The position numbers were made by a program, and so were the translations under genes. The notes beneath the pieces are model-generated. The model searched no databases, was not told the DNA's origin, and saw only the letters and a list, made by a program, of their open reading frames with translations. Positions 1 through 14,100 of a stretch of 64,000 nucleotides of DNA are shown one piece after another. Origin of the DNA: Membranipora membranacea (taxonomy: Eukaryota > Bryozoa > Gymnolaemata > Cheilostomatida > Membraniporidae); contig OU612075.1 in assembly GCA_914767715.1 (NCBI GenBank), positions 124,001 to 188,000 of the forward strand, in the 5' to 3' direction. The number at the start of each line of letters is the position of its first letter. Within the stretch, counting starts at the first letter, position 1.

Positions 1-177
1 GTGAGCTATAGGACCATACTCGACATTTGCCATTTTTTCTGGAGGTTGGGTTTCCATATTGGCTATTAGAAGAATTCTTGTTATCAAATACAAAAACAAA
101 GTGTCTAAATTTCGATTCACCCAGATAATCCGAAAACAGAAGCTTCCAGTTAAGAAAGTAATCTCAATAAATAATAA

Positions 178-208
178 CCAGAGACTATAGATATCTATAG
201 TCTCTGTA
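178..208. repeat. Palindromic hairpin
   Basis: GAGACTATAGATATC is followed at once by its reverse complement, a near-perfect inverted repeat of about 26 nt. A related hairpin with the same arms and a slightly longer loop lies at 8884-8920. It sits in a phosphodiesterase intron. Confidence 0.7.
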
Positions 209-274
209 ATAACCTCACAATATAGACATATACAACTAGAGTGATTATTACTGAACTTGTTATTCCTTACTGAC

Positions 275-895
275 CTCGCTCATCTTTTATGGGAAAGCAA
301 AGAATACTCCTTGTCTTAAACCCTGTACTCTGATCTACGCCCCTGTAGAATAAGGGGTGCGAGTAGGCATCCTTTATATTCAGTATTTTACCTGTCTGTA
401 CCACATGACCTGCTATCCCCTCTGTAGCTGATATCCGAACCTGCCATAAGACAAAATAATTAAACCTTCAATCTGTTATTATAATGATTGAATATTAAAT
501 TATATAATATAATTATTCTGATTTGCACTGTGGGAATACTGGACTGTCTCTTTTACAATATCTAAGCACTCCTTGAGCTAACCATTTCATCAGCAGGATG
601 TCTTTGAGGCGTAGAACGTCTCTTAACCTCGGATGTCACTACATCACATCACAAATTGTAGTTCTCCAAGTATGGGCCATTTTATAAGATTTTGAGGCTT
701 CACACTTTGCCTGTTCTAGGACCCATCAACACACCACAGGGGTAACACTGACCTCATCAGACGCGATGTCTCCGTCAAACACTTTGGCCACCAACTCGTT
801 GACATCACTCTCCATAAGAAACACGGAGCACTTCTCAGCGTTTGTTATGTTTCTCGCCTCCTGCATTATTTCCTTGAGTAAATTTGTCAGATCAT
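275..895 (-). CDS. GAF-B domain exons of the phosphodiesterase
   Basis: Two exons, 753-895 and 275-440, join in phase 0. The first encodes the start of a GAF domain: helix [11 protein letters not shown], then AEKCSVFL and [10 protein letters not shown]. The second carries the core that marks PDE GAF-B domains: [29 protein letters not shown], then [17 protein letters not shown]. The STGFKTR-ILCFPI stretch is the closest match to the PDE5/PDE10/PDE11 group and is the main evidence for naming the gene. The exon at 275-440 ends in phase 1 with donor GTCAGT on the minus strand. No further exon could be placed between 1 and 274; that stretch is intron with a hairpin at about 180-206. Confidence 0.85.
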
Positions 896-3800
896 CTATA
901 AGCCACAAAACATCAAAATGATACCATCTATGATAATATATTGTATTTTTATTCAAGTAATTATAACTAAGGCCAAGTCATTCAGAAGCAACTGTTCCAG
1001 TCAGAGTAACGCAATAACTTAATTCTCAACCTTTTTTTTTGCCTTTTTTCTTTCGGCGCTATTCTGAAAACATTCAACTATTGAAATGAAAAAGACTGCC
1101 AATGAAAGTGTTAAAAAAAATGTGTTTATTAAAATATGGGATTGCATTTGAATTAGGGATAAAAATGGTGCAGCGTCAGGTAATGGAGGCTGGGACTGGA
1201 GGAGTGAAGCAAAGCAAGAATTTACAGTTTACAACAGTAGTGATAATACAGGAAGTGGATTTAAGGAGAACTTGGCGAGTGGATTAAAGGCGAGACAATG
1301 AGGTAAGGCAAGGAGCGGAGATTGATGAATAGGAATCTACGTACTCTCATCTATACCGACACAGTGGGTTACAGGTGTAAGCTTCAGGATTTTAGCAGTT
1401 GTCCATCTCCAGGTGAACAACTCAAACTCACTGGTGTTTGTATCCATACACTTGACCTCAAGTCTTCGCGACTTTTTCTTTGTGTAATCTCCGGCCTCCA
1501 CTCTGATTCCGTCATATGTTGAGATGTTGTTGTAGAGGAGTGTATTGATGTCACTGTCTGTAGCGTGACAGCTGGTCTCTGATGTAGATTTAACTGAAGG
1601 TTTATTAGACTGAGAACGAGCGCTGGTGATCTGAGTCATGGTCGGTAATACTGTACCGGAGATTGGTGCTAGAAGTGGCCTCAGGCTCTCAGTAGGTGCC
1701 TCCACAGAAGTGGGTTTGTGGTGAGAGGTGAGTGATTTTTTCATTGTAAGATTGTGTTGGTCCATACTAGATGATCTTCCGTACTTTACAGCAAGTATCT
1801 CCAGCTGAGACTGAGGGTGACGGCCGAGGAATGATTGAATAGGAGACGGACCATCATAAGACATTCTCTTATCTCTCAGTCTTGTCGGAGTCTCTAAGTC
1901 TATACTCGGATATTTGGTCAGTACCATGGATGTTTGGGCTGCGCTGGTACTAAGCATTGAATTATCATACTGTGTACCACGTGATCTGTAGGCGTTACAG
2001 CTTGATTTTCTCCGATTGAGAGCGTCGCGATGTATACTGTCTTCAGATTTAGCCATACTGGGCCGTTGTACACCTAATCTAGATGGTGGATCAAAAGGTT
2101 TGGTCTCCATAATAGAAAATCTACTGCGAAGGGAAGACTCCATATTAGATGCCCTTTTCTTGAATGGCCCAGACGTTGCGTCTGCAGCGTTCATGATTAA
2201 ATCGTTGACGTTTGATTGGCTGGTCGGCACAACAGAGACAGAGAATCTATGCATCTGACTTCTGCGATCAATCTTATCCGCGTAGGCTAGTCTGCTATCA
2301 TTTACATCTTTCACTCTGCTATCTAGATTCATGACAGATCGCCTCAATGGTGCAACTTGGTCAGTTGTATAAGATTTCTTAGATTTACCTTCATACGGCA
2401 CTATCTCCATTTTTCGCTCATATGGAACCACCTCCATTTTTCTCACAATAGATTGCTTATGGACCTTAGCAGTCATATCCATTAGAGATATATGAGATCC
2501 TTGCTTGAATGACTTTCCCACGTTAGGCATGACGTTAACTGCTTCATGAGATCTACCATCTTTCTTCTCTTGCGGACATTCCCTACTGAGGGTGAAGCTG
2601 GAATGCTGATTACCACCATCTGGACTCACTCGCAACTCTGACATGGAAATTTTTGATGACTTTCCAGCTTTTGTTGTTAAGCGGGCATCCATTGAGTCAG
2701 ATCTCTCAGCTTTTATCTTATCATCACTACTTTGTGCAGCCCAAGGTTCTGCAACAGAAGGACTTTCCTCTAGAATAGAACGTCTTCTGTACTCCATGAT
2801 GGACATCATCATCGCCTTCTCCCGATCCGCTTGTCCTGTTTGTTGCTGATGAAGCCGCAAATCTTTCTTCAATGCAGCCTGAAAATTCCGTAGATCTACA
2901 CTCTCCAAAGAGTCATTCTTACTGCCTTGAGTACTGGCTCCAGTGAAATCTGACCCGCTTTCACCAGTCATCACACTAGACTGTTTAGCCTGGTGTATAT
3001 CACCTGTCATAGAGGGCCTTCTACTCTCCATTCCTCCTTCTTGAACTGGTAGCAATGGAATATCTGGTGGTGTTTTTGGCACCAAAGATGACCTGAATCT
3101 TTGATCGCACAATGAAACATCACTCATATTTCTAGGTTCAATAGATTTCTCTCCAGGGAGCCCAGCATTATCTTTTTCCTGTCTTGAAAATGATTTTCTC
3201 TGTGGTTCGTTGGAGAAAATCTTTTTGTGCTCTAGATGATAAAGTCTTCCCTGCTCGGCCCTAGCAGACATATCCAATATAGATCCTGCAGTCTTAGCAA
3301 CACTCTTTTTGCTGGTAACTTTCATCAGACTAGGACCTCTTCCTCGACCATAGTTGACATTCATTTTACTCCCTGGCATATTACCTGACATACCAAATGT
3401 TGAAGGTCGCTGATTGACACCAACTACAGATGATCCTCTTGATGGCCTGGCAGTTTGTGGGACATCAGCTGTTGCCCCAAGAATCTGTGCGAGCATGTCA
3501 TTTTCTGCTGGAGTGGAAGCTGTCCCTGCAGTAGGAGGAATAGCGCCGAAGGACTGGGGCATAACATGACGGCTACTCCTAAGAGTGAGCTTAGAGCCGC
3601 CCATACCCCTCTTCTTAGTCTGCTCCTCCCTATCTGCGTTGTTGTTTTTATCAGCTGCTGCAGGATTAGATCGGCGCTTTGAGCGCCGAGTTACAGAATT
3701 GCGTACAGAAGCTCCACGAGATGAATCTCTAGTGGTTTGAGCTGATACGTTAGTGAGCACCGTATCAACATTAGAGGCTTCTGCCTCTTCTGAAATGTAG

Positions 3801-6800
3801 CCCAAGTTTGGAGCAGCAGGTTCCCACTTTTCTCTCACCATACTAAGTGAGTGAGACTGCTGATGACTATACTCTGGTTGGTCGTTTGATGAGTCATCAT
3901 GCATGTCGACTATAACATGACCAGTCTCATAAGAGTTAATCACACTAGATAGACCTGTGTCATCAGAACCCTCATCTCTGATTGATCTCTTCTGGAAAGC
4001 TTCAGGCACATTGCTGTGACGGACAGATCGGGGACCGATGATAAGAAGTCGATCGTCTAGGGAGATGAGACGCTGACAACCGATTGGAGGAATGAAGATA
4101 TTTTTATAATGAGAACAGCCGTGTGTAGCTTGGATAGGAGTGGGGAGTTCAGGTACAGCCACAAGATCAATCAAACGTAGATAACTTTCATTGAGAAGTT
4201 GACCAAAGTAATTGCCTAGTGAAGAAGAATGAATAATTTGTTCTATGATTACTTTGGGAAGACTAGAGTCTTGTAATGTAGTCTAACACCTGAATAAAAG
4301 GCTTCTGATTGCTCAGCTGGCCTCATACTGATTTGTCTGTCTGTGTGTGAGGTAAGTTTAAGGGAAATAGTGCATTTCATAGTAAAAGCAAAGACTATAG
4401 ACAATAGTCACTGGTAACAGATCGACAGTGATCACATTTTCAACACAAGACGTAGAGAAAGTATGAGAAAAAGTAGAAGGAAGTAAGATTGGTCTAGGAG
4501 TGAGCTTACCTAAGTGAGTGAAGATATTCTTTGCCACCTGGTGTAATTTCTGAAAGTAAGCAAAATATTACATTACAATAAATACAGATTCTAATATGAT
4601 AATGAAATGACTTATAAATTGGGCCGTGTGGGGTTCGTTCCTTGCTGGATGAGCCTGATGATATCATCAATGATGTGGGAACCCCAAAAAGAAAAATTGA
4701 CCCTAGTAGCGTCACGCCAAAGTAGCAAGCTGTGAGAGACGCAGATCTACCAGAGTCAATATATAGTCAACCATCCAGCTGAGTTTAGTTTTTCAGGGTA
4801 CATATTATAAATGTATATCAGCAACTTTTACACAACTGTGACACATCGGCTGATTAAATAGAAAGTTTTCTGAGCTCATATTTATGCCTCAATTCGGAGT
4901 TGTCCTCTCTCCAGTTTGGTATTTTTAACCCAAGCCGCATAGGAAAAACCTGCTGAAAGAGGGTTATATTGAAAACCGCTTATGTGCGGATAAAAATGAT
5001 TTTTGATTCAGAGTCTGCACCATTGAAAACCCAGTGAGACAGAGTTTCCAAATCATTGGAGGCTTGACTGTTTATAAATCTTAATTATAGTGACGAAACT
5101 CATGAAAGATTCTGTCAAATTGTCCGCAAAACAGGCGGAAAATGCTATAATTGACTATCCAAATACTAAAATTATTTCCCAAACTATGTACATATAAGTT
5201 TTCAATGTTGCAGATTTTGAATCAAAAATAATTTTTATCGTATTATAAGCGGTTTTCAAGATAACCCTCTTTTCAGCACGTTTTTCCGATGCGGCGTGGG
5301 TTAAAAGTACCAAACTGTAGAGAGGACAACTCCAAATTGAGGCCTAAATCAGAGCTCAGAAAACTGTCTATTATGTATCAATTCCTTAGGTAAATTAGAT
5401 AGTCACAGACATAGAAATATACAAAGCCATAGTTTATAGTAACATACCTCAGTTTGCTTTCTAAGAGTTCTCTCCCTCTCCACAATCATATCTTTGTATA
5501 ACATAGATCCACTCAGAGTAAGAACTGCCTGTACTAGAGCAAGTTTCTCTCTTGAGAAGGTACTACAGTCAGAGAAACACTTCATCAGTTGACCTAGCTA
5601 AACTTCACTTTGGCTTATTCTTCAAATTTGCATATTTCATCGACATTTATAATTATAGTTTCAAGTTATATTTCTACGAAGCAAGCGTCTGGGAGAATTT
5701 ACATAATATATTATTTAGAGCTTTCTGTGCTTATTTTCATCCTATGTCTGAGGGGTGTTATATTAATAAGAGTTAAGTCTAGTCTTTAAATTGTGTATCT
5801 TAGGAGCAGGAGGGGGCTAGGTTGGAGGTCGCGGGTTCGAATCCCACTGCAGTTCAGATGTGCTCCAACCTGCCTACAAACAAAGAGCAATCGGGTGCAG
5901 CAACTGCAGCCTTCTCCCTATGGCATCAAATCACCGCTCATACTTGGGATGGCGATGGCATGGGATAACACCCCTTGATATCAATCAACCAGCACTCACT
6001 TTTTGCTGACACTGAGAAGTGTGATAAATGCGATATTTTCTCCGTTCTGAGTGATTGGTGCTATAAGACACTGCTCAGCTGGTAATCTTCCCCCAACAGA
6101 TACGATATCTCTCTTCAGCTCTCGTGTGTACGAGCTCACAATCGGCTTAGTCTGAGAGAGCTTGGCGCTAAACGCCGGCAGGGAGTGGCGAGGAAATCTT
6201 TTCTCCGGTACCAGTTTATTGTCAAACGCCTGAAACAAACATGATCTCAGAGTGACTGACCATATAAGGTGACAATGTTCATGTACAGTGTCCAGATGTA
6301 AATGAGCCAACTGAAAGACTTGAGAAAAAGGACGAGAAATCTACTCCAATTACAATACCAAAGGTCTCAGAGTCTCAGAGACATTTCATATTGTCTTTGG
6401 ATGATTAAATTCTTCTTTGTTAGAGGGGTCTTGACCACAGCTTGTAACTCTCGAATGCCTCATCTGATTTAAGAGTTTGCTGTGAGCAGTCTTCCCCTAA
6501 CATGCAATTAAATGATGAGGATTTGCTTTCCAAATTTTTTTTTGCTGTTTCCATTGATCTTTCCATGTAAAAATTTACGGAAAAAAGTTTGGTAAGGACA
6601 TTTCATTTATCATACAGATGTCTGTTTGGTCAGCGGCCGTAGGGGCAGATGTTTACCTGCAGACTGATCGGCTAAGTGATTCAGCATCACCAGGTCAAGG
6701 TCATACAGAGATATTCTATAAACTCACCTTGAGTACAAAATCATCATCATATTTATTATAAGCCAATAAGAATCCGCTATCACATCCTGTCTCATCCTTC

Positions 6801-8076
6801 AACTATAACAAAATAACATAATAAATATCATATATATATTTTCTATGCGAGTTGAATGAACGCTATTCCTGATAAACATGGCCATGTGTATCTTTTTTTT
6901 TTATATAATTTATGCAATACATTTAAGTTTAATTTTTGCTCAAGTGAATTTATCCAGGTGGCTCAAAAGTTTGGCTTGTCTGTCAGCAAGGCACCATGGT
7001 GAGACGTACAAGGATTGCCTTGTCATGCGGCCACACGACAAGGCTAGTCAAGGCTAGTAAAGAGATAAAAAGCCGGGTACCATGGATACGATGGGGTGAT
7101 TTAAATCCATCTGTACAAATGAGGAAATGACACTAATATCTTGTCAGCATGCTAGACAATGTTAGATTGTCAGTTTGATGAAATTAGAATCGACTATATA
7201 CATCATTAGCACTCCGACATTATTATTTGCTCAGCAATCATACTGTGTAGGCTATCATCATTTCAATTCCAGAACGAAATATTTGTTTAAGCTCTAATTA
7301 TGTGTTTTTAATTTAATTTGATTATCGATTGACACGATGTGCTCTATGTATGACTGTATGTAGGACAAGGCTACTACTGTTACTGTTTACGTAAAAGAGC
7401 AGGGCTTCAAAATTTGTGCACCACTAGAAGTGAGTCATGTGCAGCCGGCCCACCTGTCCTAATAAAGTCTTGGTCAGCCTCATTTCAACCCCAAGGGACA
7501 AACCATATTGTGGTATTCTATTATCAGTCAGACATTGCTAATGGATCACTTGGGTCTTAAGAAGTTTAGGGCAAAAAAACATATTTGCTCGAGAGCCTGA
7601 CGCTCTTACTAAAGATGACAAGTAAGTATGTAGTGATGAGTTATTTTTGGTGAGTGCTTTAGCTCCCTTAGCTATCAAGAAAGGCACCTCCAAAATCTCA
7701 TGAGATACAAATGCTGAGATTCCATAATTTTTGTAACTCAAGAACTTAAACTAAGTGAATCCTTTGCCGCTGACCGCTGGTGCTTCCACAGATTGTGCAG
7801 AGTGTATTCAGCAGACTTTCTGTTTTGTGAAGTGTTACATTCTTGGACTATATGTCAGTGTCAGCCTCAGCGCAGATATGGATATAGTATAACTACTGTT
7901 GCACTTTACCCAAACCTCCCCATCCACAGGCCAACAATAAGTATGTACACTTACATGCTGGACCACTGTAAGCTGAGCTTGAGCTATATTATCGTCTATT
8001 TTAGAGAGTTGGGCTACAAAATACAGAATACAACATATTTACTCACAGTATACTAAAAATAATCATTTGATAGATA

Positions 8077-8109
<33 letters not shown>

Positions 8110-11100
8110 GACATATACCAACTGCGTTCAACATACAATCCTTATGATTTTCTGCAACAAAATATTCAACATTATTGACACAAGTGTAAGTCTTGGTATA
8201 AAAACTAAGCGAGCACTAACTAAGCGAGCACTAACTGCACTGAAGGACGATCAGGACTGTACACTGTACTGAATAAAATGGAAATAAAACAAAAATAGAG
8301 GTAGAGATCGTATAACCTCGCGTGTTGTCTGGACTATTTCTAAGTTTGTTAAAAAAAACGTACAAATTTATAAGTATAACTTACATAGTAAAGAAAAGGC
8401 TGAGCTGTAATACTGAGACTGCATGTTAATGAATGTATCACTGATCTGTAATATTCAAATAAACATACAGATTACTAAGTATCCCAGCATGCAACGCTAT
8501 AACAAAGTCTGCAGTATCCCAGCATACAACGCTATTACACAGACAGTCTGGTATCCCAGCATAAGATCACAGAGTAAGGATATCCTTACTCTGGGATAAG
8601 ATACAATGACACAAATTGAATAAATTTAATTTGTAGCAGCTGTCTTCCAGCGAGCGCACAAAATTATAACTGTCTGTTTACAAAATAAATTATGGTTCAA
8701 GTATTGATTTTTATTTGCAATGAGGGCACTACAAAAATTGAACTTCGAGTCAAAGACATCTAGCCCACAAGGTAAGATTGAAACGCTCATAAGTTATCAA
8801 TATTGGACACAATACCTGCCTGTTTCACACTGCTCATTAAATTATTCAGCTACGAATGTATCACAGAGTTAGGATATAATATCATCAGAGACTATAGATA
8901 ATATATCTATAGTCTCTGATATCATTACTCGGTGATAGTGTCCTGCTGAACATCAGTTTTTATTTCAAGATCTTTTAATATTATCATGCAGTTCAACATA
9001 ACAGTCTGTAAGTAGTGTCTAATGACAGGTCATCTCCGCTCATGGTGAACCAACATTTTTTTAATTATTTAGATATTAAATATAAACTCGCGCTGTTGTG
9101 GAGTCAAACATAGATGTTACCGAGCAAGCAAAGCATTTGTTGGAATACTGCAGAGGTTTGGGTATGGGAGGGAGGTAGGAGTTATTGGGATTAAGTCATG
9201 TGTACTTCTATACCTCATAGCAAAGCACCAAAGGGAGGTTGGTGTTATAAAAAGTTGTAATTGCTGAGTAATCTCAATAAATAATTGAAGAAAAATCAAA
9301 GAGAGGATAACTCCCAGCTGTGAGGTAGAAAAATTTTGAGCCTGTCTGTGATAGCTGGGTGGGAGATGTCTCAAACACATGTGGCGGACACTTAAATGTC
9401 TCTTATGGCTTGAATTTGTGATCTTTACAACTCTTACGCTACAAAGGATGAAAAGTAAGGAGTTGTGGGGCGATTGAGAGTTTTTTTCTGGCAGACAAAA
9501 TCATATTCAATGTTTTCCGTAGCATGCAGAAGAAATAATGACAAGGTGTGCATTGAAGCTAGAAGGGTGCGCAGTGTCAACCTCAACTTTGTCAACCTCT
9601 ACAGTGTCAACCTCTACAGTGTCAACCTCTACAGTTACAACCTCTACAGTGTCAACCTGCATTCATTTCTTTTAGTCTTCTATCTAAGCCTAACAGGTGG
9701 GATCTCTCAAGTGGGATAACCAGGCTTCTTTTGTTTTGTAAACTCAGGAGTGTATTGTCGGGATTCTGTCTATCTGCATGTTCACTGATTGAGTAGTAGT
9801 AATGGAGGGACCACGGGGCCTGAGTAAGGAGCTACAGGTGAAGACTGTAGATTATTGGGGGAAGGGTTAGGTTTACTTACTGAGGTAGTTAGATTGTAGA
9901 TAATGTCACTCGTTTCTGCATCTATAATCAGCTTCTCACTAATAAACTACAACAACAAAAGTCATCTTTTAATATTTCTAATGATCTGAGTTAGAACAAT
10001 TTTGATCCAAATCGCCAGCGGTCCGGCCATTCCCAATCTACTGGTGAGCTGCCGGCAGACTCAAATGCAGGTAAATTGGATCATGCTTGGTCTAGATCTG
10101 AGTGGGTGGAGTTAGTCGCCTGAAAAAGAAACTCATCCAATTCATAGTGTGATGTCTGTATCGTTTAAGTCACAGATACCTTGAAAATATATATGATGAA
10201 CAGTCAAATGGAGAGAGAGGGCTTATTGAGGGGTTGACTGTCATCCTGCTATGCTGGCTGTGAAAGTTAACATGTCACATCCAACATCGCCAGACACCAT
10301 AACAATTAATAGTTATAGTAAATTTTACCATCCTGGACAAGCAACAAAAACACATATTTCGTAACAAATCTAGAAATAATGTCACCAACTCTATGACTTG
10401 CTGAAGGTGAAGGTAACAGATTAGCTGAGGGGAACTTATAGTAAAATGTTTTAACCCCAGTATTCACATTTGCAAAATAAACCACAAATTATATCTTCAA
10501 TGTATTCTGTACATTCTGTACTCTGCATGATATAGCCACTGTGATATATCCCGCCACTGTTATTGCCAGCAGAGCAGGTCAACTAGACGCTGATGAGCAC
10601 ATATGAAGATACCTATATCATTAAGTTGAATTCCCTATTACATGTCATGAAAAGTTTGACAGAACTTGTTTGAACAGAGCACACTCTTGGCAAATAAGCG
10701 AATCCTCATGTGGTCTGTTCAACTTATGTCATGTGAGACCAACAAATTGAATGAAATGAAACAGAAAGCATTGAGTGTAGTAGTAGGGTGAATTAGGAGG
10801 TAAAATCACACAGCCAAGTTTAAATGCGGGTCACTTTGGTACTGGTACTAGTTTCCTCACAATAAGAGTGGTAGCCAGAAACAAAACTTCATAGTAAAGT
10901 GAGAAATAAAAAAATGTAAATTCTGATTTTTTGTCGTGATACACATTTCAAGAGATAGCTCCAATTCATAACAAGCCTAGTTAGAATTTTATCATCACCA
11001 TTAGAGAAGGTAAAAGTATTCAGATTAGTTCTTCTCACCACCTCCCGCTCATAGCTTATTTTACATTTGATGTGCAAAAGGCCGTATCTCGATCTTAGAT

Positions 11101-14100
11101 AGCTTCTTTTGAGAACTTTCTTTTCATATTAAAATGTAGAAGTCAGATTGCATAAAAGTAGCTTGTCAGCTTATGGAGTTAGGATAACAACATTTACATA
11201 TAGGATTTGTGTGCGGGGGGGGGGGGGAGGGGGAGACAAGAAATACACATAATCCAATGTAGTCAAAGACATTTCAATGTTATAACTACCAAAGGTAATA
11301 GAGAAACAGTGCACCAAAGGGGTCTTCCAAACTAGAATGCGCAATGCTATATAATCTTTGCTCATTTGATCTTTCAGATCAACAGATTCTTTCCCAAATC
11401 TTTCACTCACAATAATAACGGTTCCACCAATGAGTGAGATATTTGGGAACGAGACCACTAGCATGTCTCGCTCACTCAACTAAGAGCGATGAGATCGTGC
11501 CTTTATTGTATTGTTAATCGAAAAACCCCCTCGGTGAATCAGTGCACTTATGTGTTAGTAATACTTATACTTACTAAGAGACAGCCGACGGGTTTATCAT
11601 TGTCTGTAGGGGGGAGTATGGGTAAATAGCTGACTGAAAAATTAAAAAAAAGTATCGACATCATAACTTGATATGCTAAGAAGGCTACAAACTAACTGTA
11701 GTCTGAGAATCAGGAGTAAATAATAAAATCATCTTGGAGATTCTACAGGGATGTTCTAGCCTGACCTGATACACTCCGCAGCACATTGGATAGATAGTAC
11801 ACTGCAGACTGAGGCGTTCTCACCAAACCAAAACATTGCTATCATCCAAAGCTGCTTATAATCATACAGTAGTAAGCAGAGTAAACTTTGATATTTATAA
11901 CTCAGTGCTAATTAAACACTTCTACTTTGATTGTTTTGTGATAGAGCTAGCTGATAAGCACTTCTATATTTCACAAACACAAGATTAGCTGGTCTTACAC
12001 ACAAAAACCTCCATGAGGTTAGAGAAAGGTAACAAATCCCACATTCCACCACATCATAAACTCTAACAAGTCAGTGAAGGTTACCCATGTGTTAATCAAA
12101 GAACAGATTGTACTCAGCCTGGTTCAGAATCTTTCTATGAGCTTGAGAAACTAACCATAGACTAAGATCTCGATACCAAACACCCCTGCAGATAAAGAGT
12201 ATCACTGAACCAAATCAGAGCCAAGGCTGTGAGTTAAGTATACAGAGTCGAAACAGTCTATATTCAAGTCTACTGATAAAGTACTCTACGTTGTGAGGAG
12301 TGCGGAGGAGAGCGCTAGTAAAAAACTAAGTGTCGATTCAGCTCCACAGAGCACAGAAAGCTGAAGGTGCCCTCGAGCCTGCCTCACAAAGAAGAAGCAG
12401 CCCCGGTCTAGTGTTTCAAGAGTAGTGTGCGAGAAATGGGGGGGGGGTTGTGATTCCTGGCTATCAACCGCTCCTGGTGGAGTGTGAGGGAGGTTTTAAT
12501 TGAGGGCACCATGAAATCCTAACAGCCTATCCTTTCGGAGCAGAGCTCAAACTAGTACTGGCTCTACCATTCCTTATCCATATAAGTAGTCAGGCTTCTG
12601 TTCTCAGAATAGAGAGACGAGATCAGCTCACAGTACACTAGAGATATTCTAGCAGAGTTATATAATCACTGAACCTACCTGAGAGTGCTGAGCCTTTAGT
12701 GATATGACTGTAAGATAATCGAATAAAAACAGAGGAAACGAGAGCTGCACTGCTGTGAGACACTAAGAGAGAGAGCACTGTGCTACAGTGCCAGTCATAT
12801 GTATGAGAAGCTGTGATAGAAGAGTATAATTTGTGACAGCTAAGTGATTTATGATCTCTTAATTAACACTGTCACCGGCAACCTAATCTCTACTGCCATA
12901 TACTATGGACAGCATTATACACACCGTCAGATGACTGCAAATCAAATGCCCATCAGCTACTGGAAAAACCAACATATATCCCATAAATATTGCCAGCCGA
13001 TCCTGATATTATTTGATAAAACAGGGCGTAGTTGATACCACTCCTGTAATCTGGGTTTCGCTTATGGATTATAGTCTATTTCATGTAGGCTTATCAGGCA
13101 ATTTGTGAAGTGATTAATCATATTTTAACTGCTTGCCCAGTGAGATTTGTTACATAACAATCTATTAATGATTGATGTTAGCCTGAGCCTTAATTTTCTG
13201 TACCTCCTCAGATGGTCGGGTGGGTACCTCGCCCAATCAACCTATCATAGAAGAGTCAGGTACATGCTATGTTGATGATGCTTAATGATGAAAAGATAGA
13301 TGGACCCTTCTAATTGAGATGTAATGGATAAACAAAATTTGGACTGTTTGAATACATTATTTTATCAGGTATAAATAGACCGCCTATATTGAATGAATGT
13401 TAAATCTAAGTGAACCGCTAATAATCAGCATACTGGAGAAGTTGAGAATTTTGAGACTGATTTGATATTTTTCACGGTTTTCCGAGAGCAGTATTTTAAA
13501 TAGTTCTTTCACAGAAATTCCCTGGTGAAACTAAGGTTAACAAACAAAACTGAGAGAGAGAGATAATAATATACCACCTGAACATTGAACTCAATGAGGT
13601 CTATATAATTGAAAATTTCACTCCAAACAGCGTCTACGAATTGATGTCTATGTATCAATGTCTATGTATCGACGTCTATAAACAATGTTTATATACTATG
13701 TCTATGTATCAGTTTTTTTAGATTAACGTCTGTGTATCAATGTCCATATATAAATAAATGTCTTTGTATCAAACTCTATCTGCACCCATGTATATATGTC
13801 TATGACTCACCTCCGAGTGTTGAGAGAGTTTTCGGTTCTACATAAGACTTAAGTAGTTCATAAAGAGGGTCTCTTAACTTCAGAGACATATTCTGTTTTA
13901 TATCTTTGTAGAAAATGAGTTCTCTGTAAGATAATACATAGTTGATCAAGTATCAGGATGAATATAATAGTACGAAGAGAGCTGTCAAGAGAGATTCAGT
14001 GGACCTATGCTATCGAAGTGGGGGGGGGGGATGGGAGGGTGTTTGGAAGCTATATTGCCACTGTCAGCACTAAGAAACAGGTGGCGGGATTCTTGACATA

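Larger units (their letters stand above)
6803..9880. other. Phosphodiesterase intron, non-coding
   Basis: This intron lies between two in-phase minus-strand exons. It holds an AT dinucleotide run at 8069-8111 and a hairpin at 8884-8920, with no convincing coding sequence on either strand. Confidence 0.5.

Noticed and set aside
11171-11479. A 102-codon minus-strand frame
   Set aside because: It lies in an intron between in-phase exons, with a G/C run coding for a proline stretch and no family resemblance.
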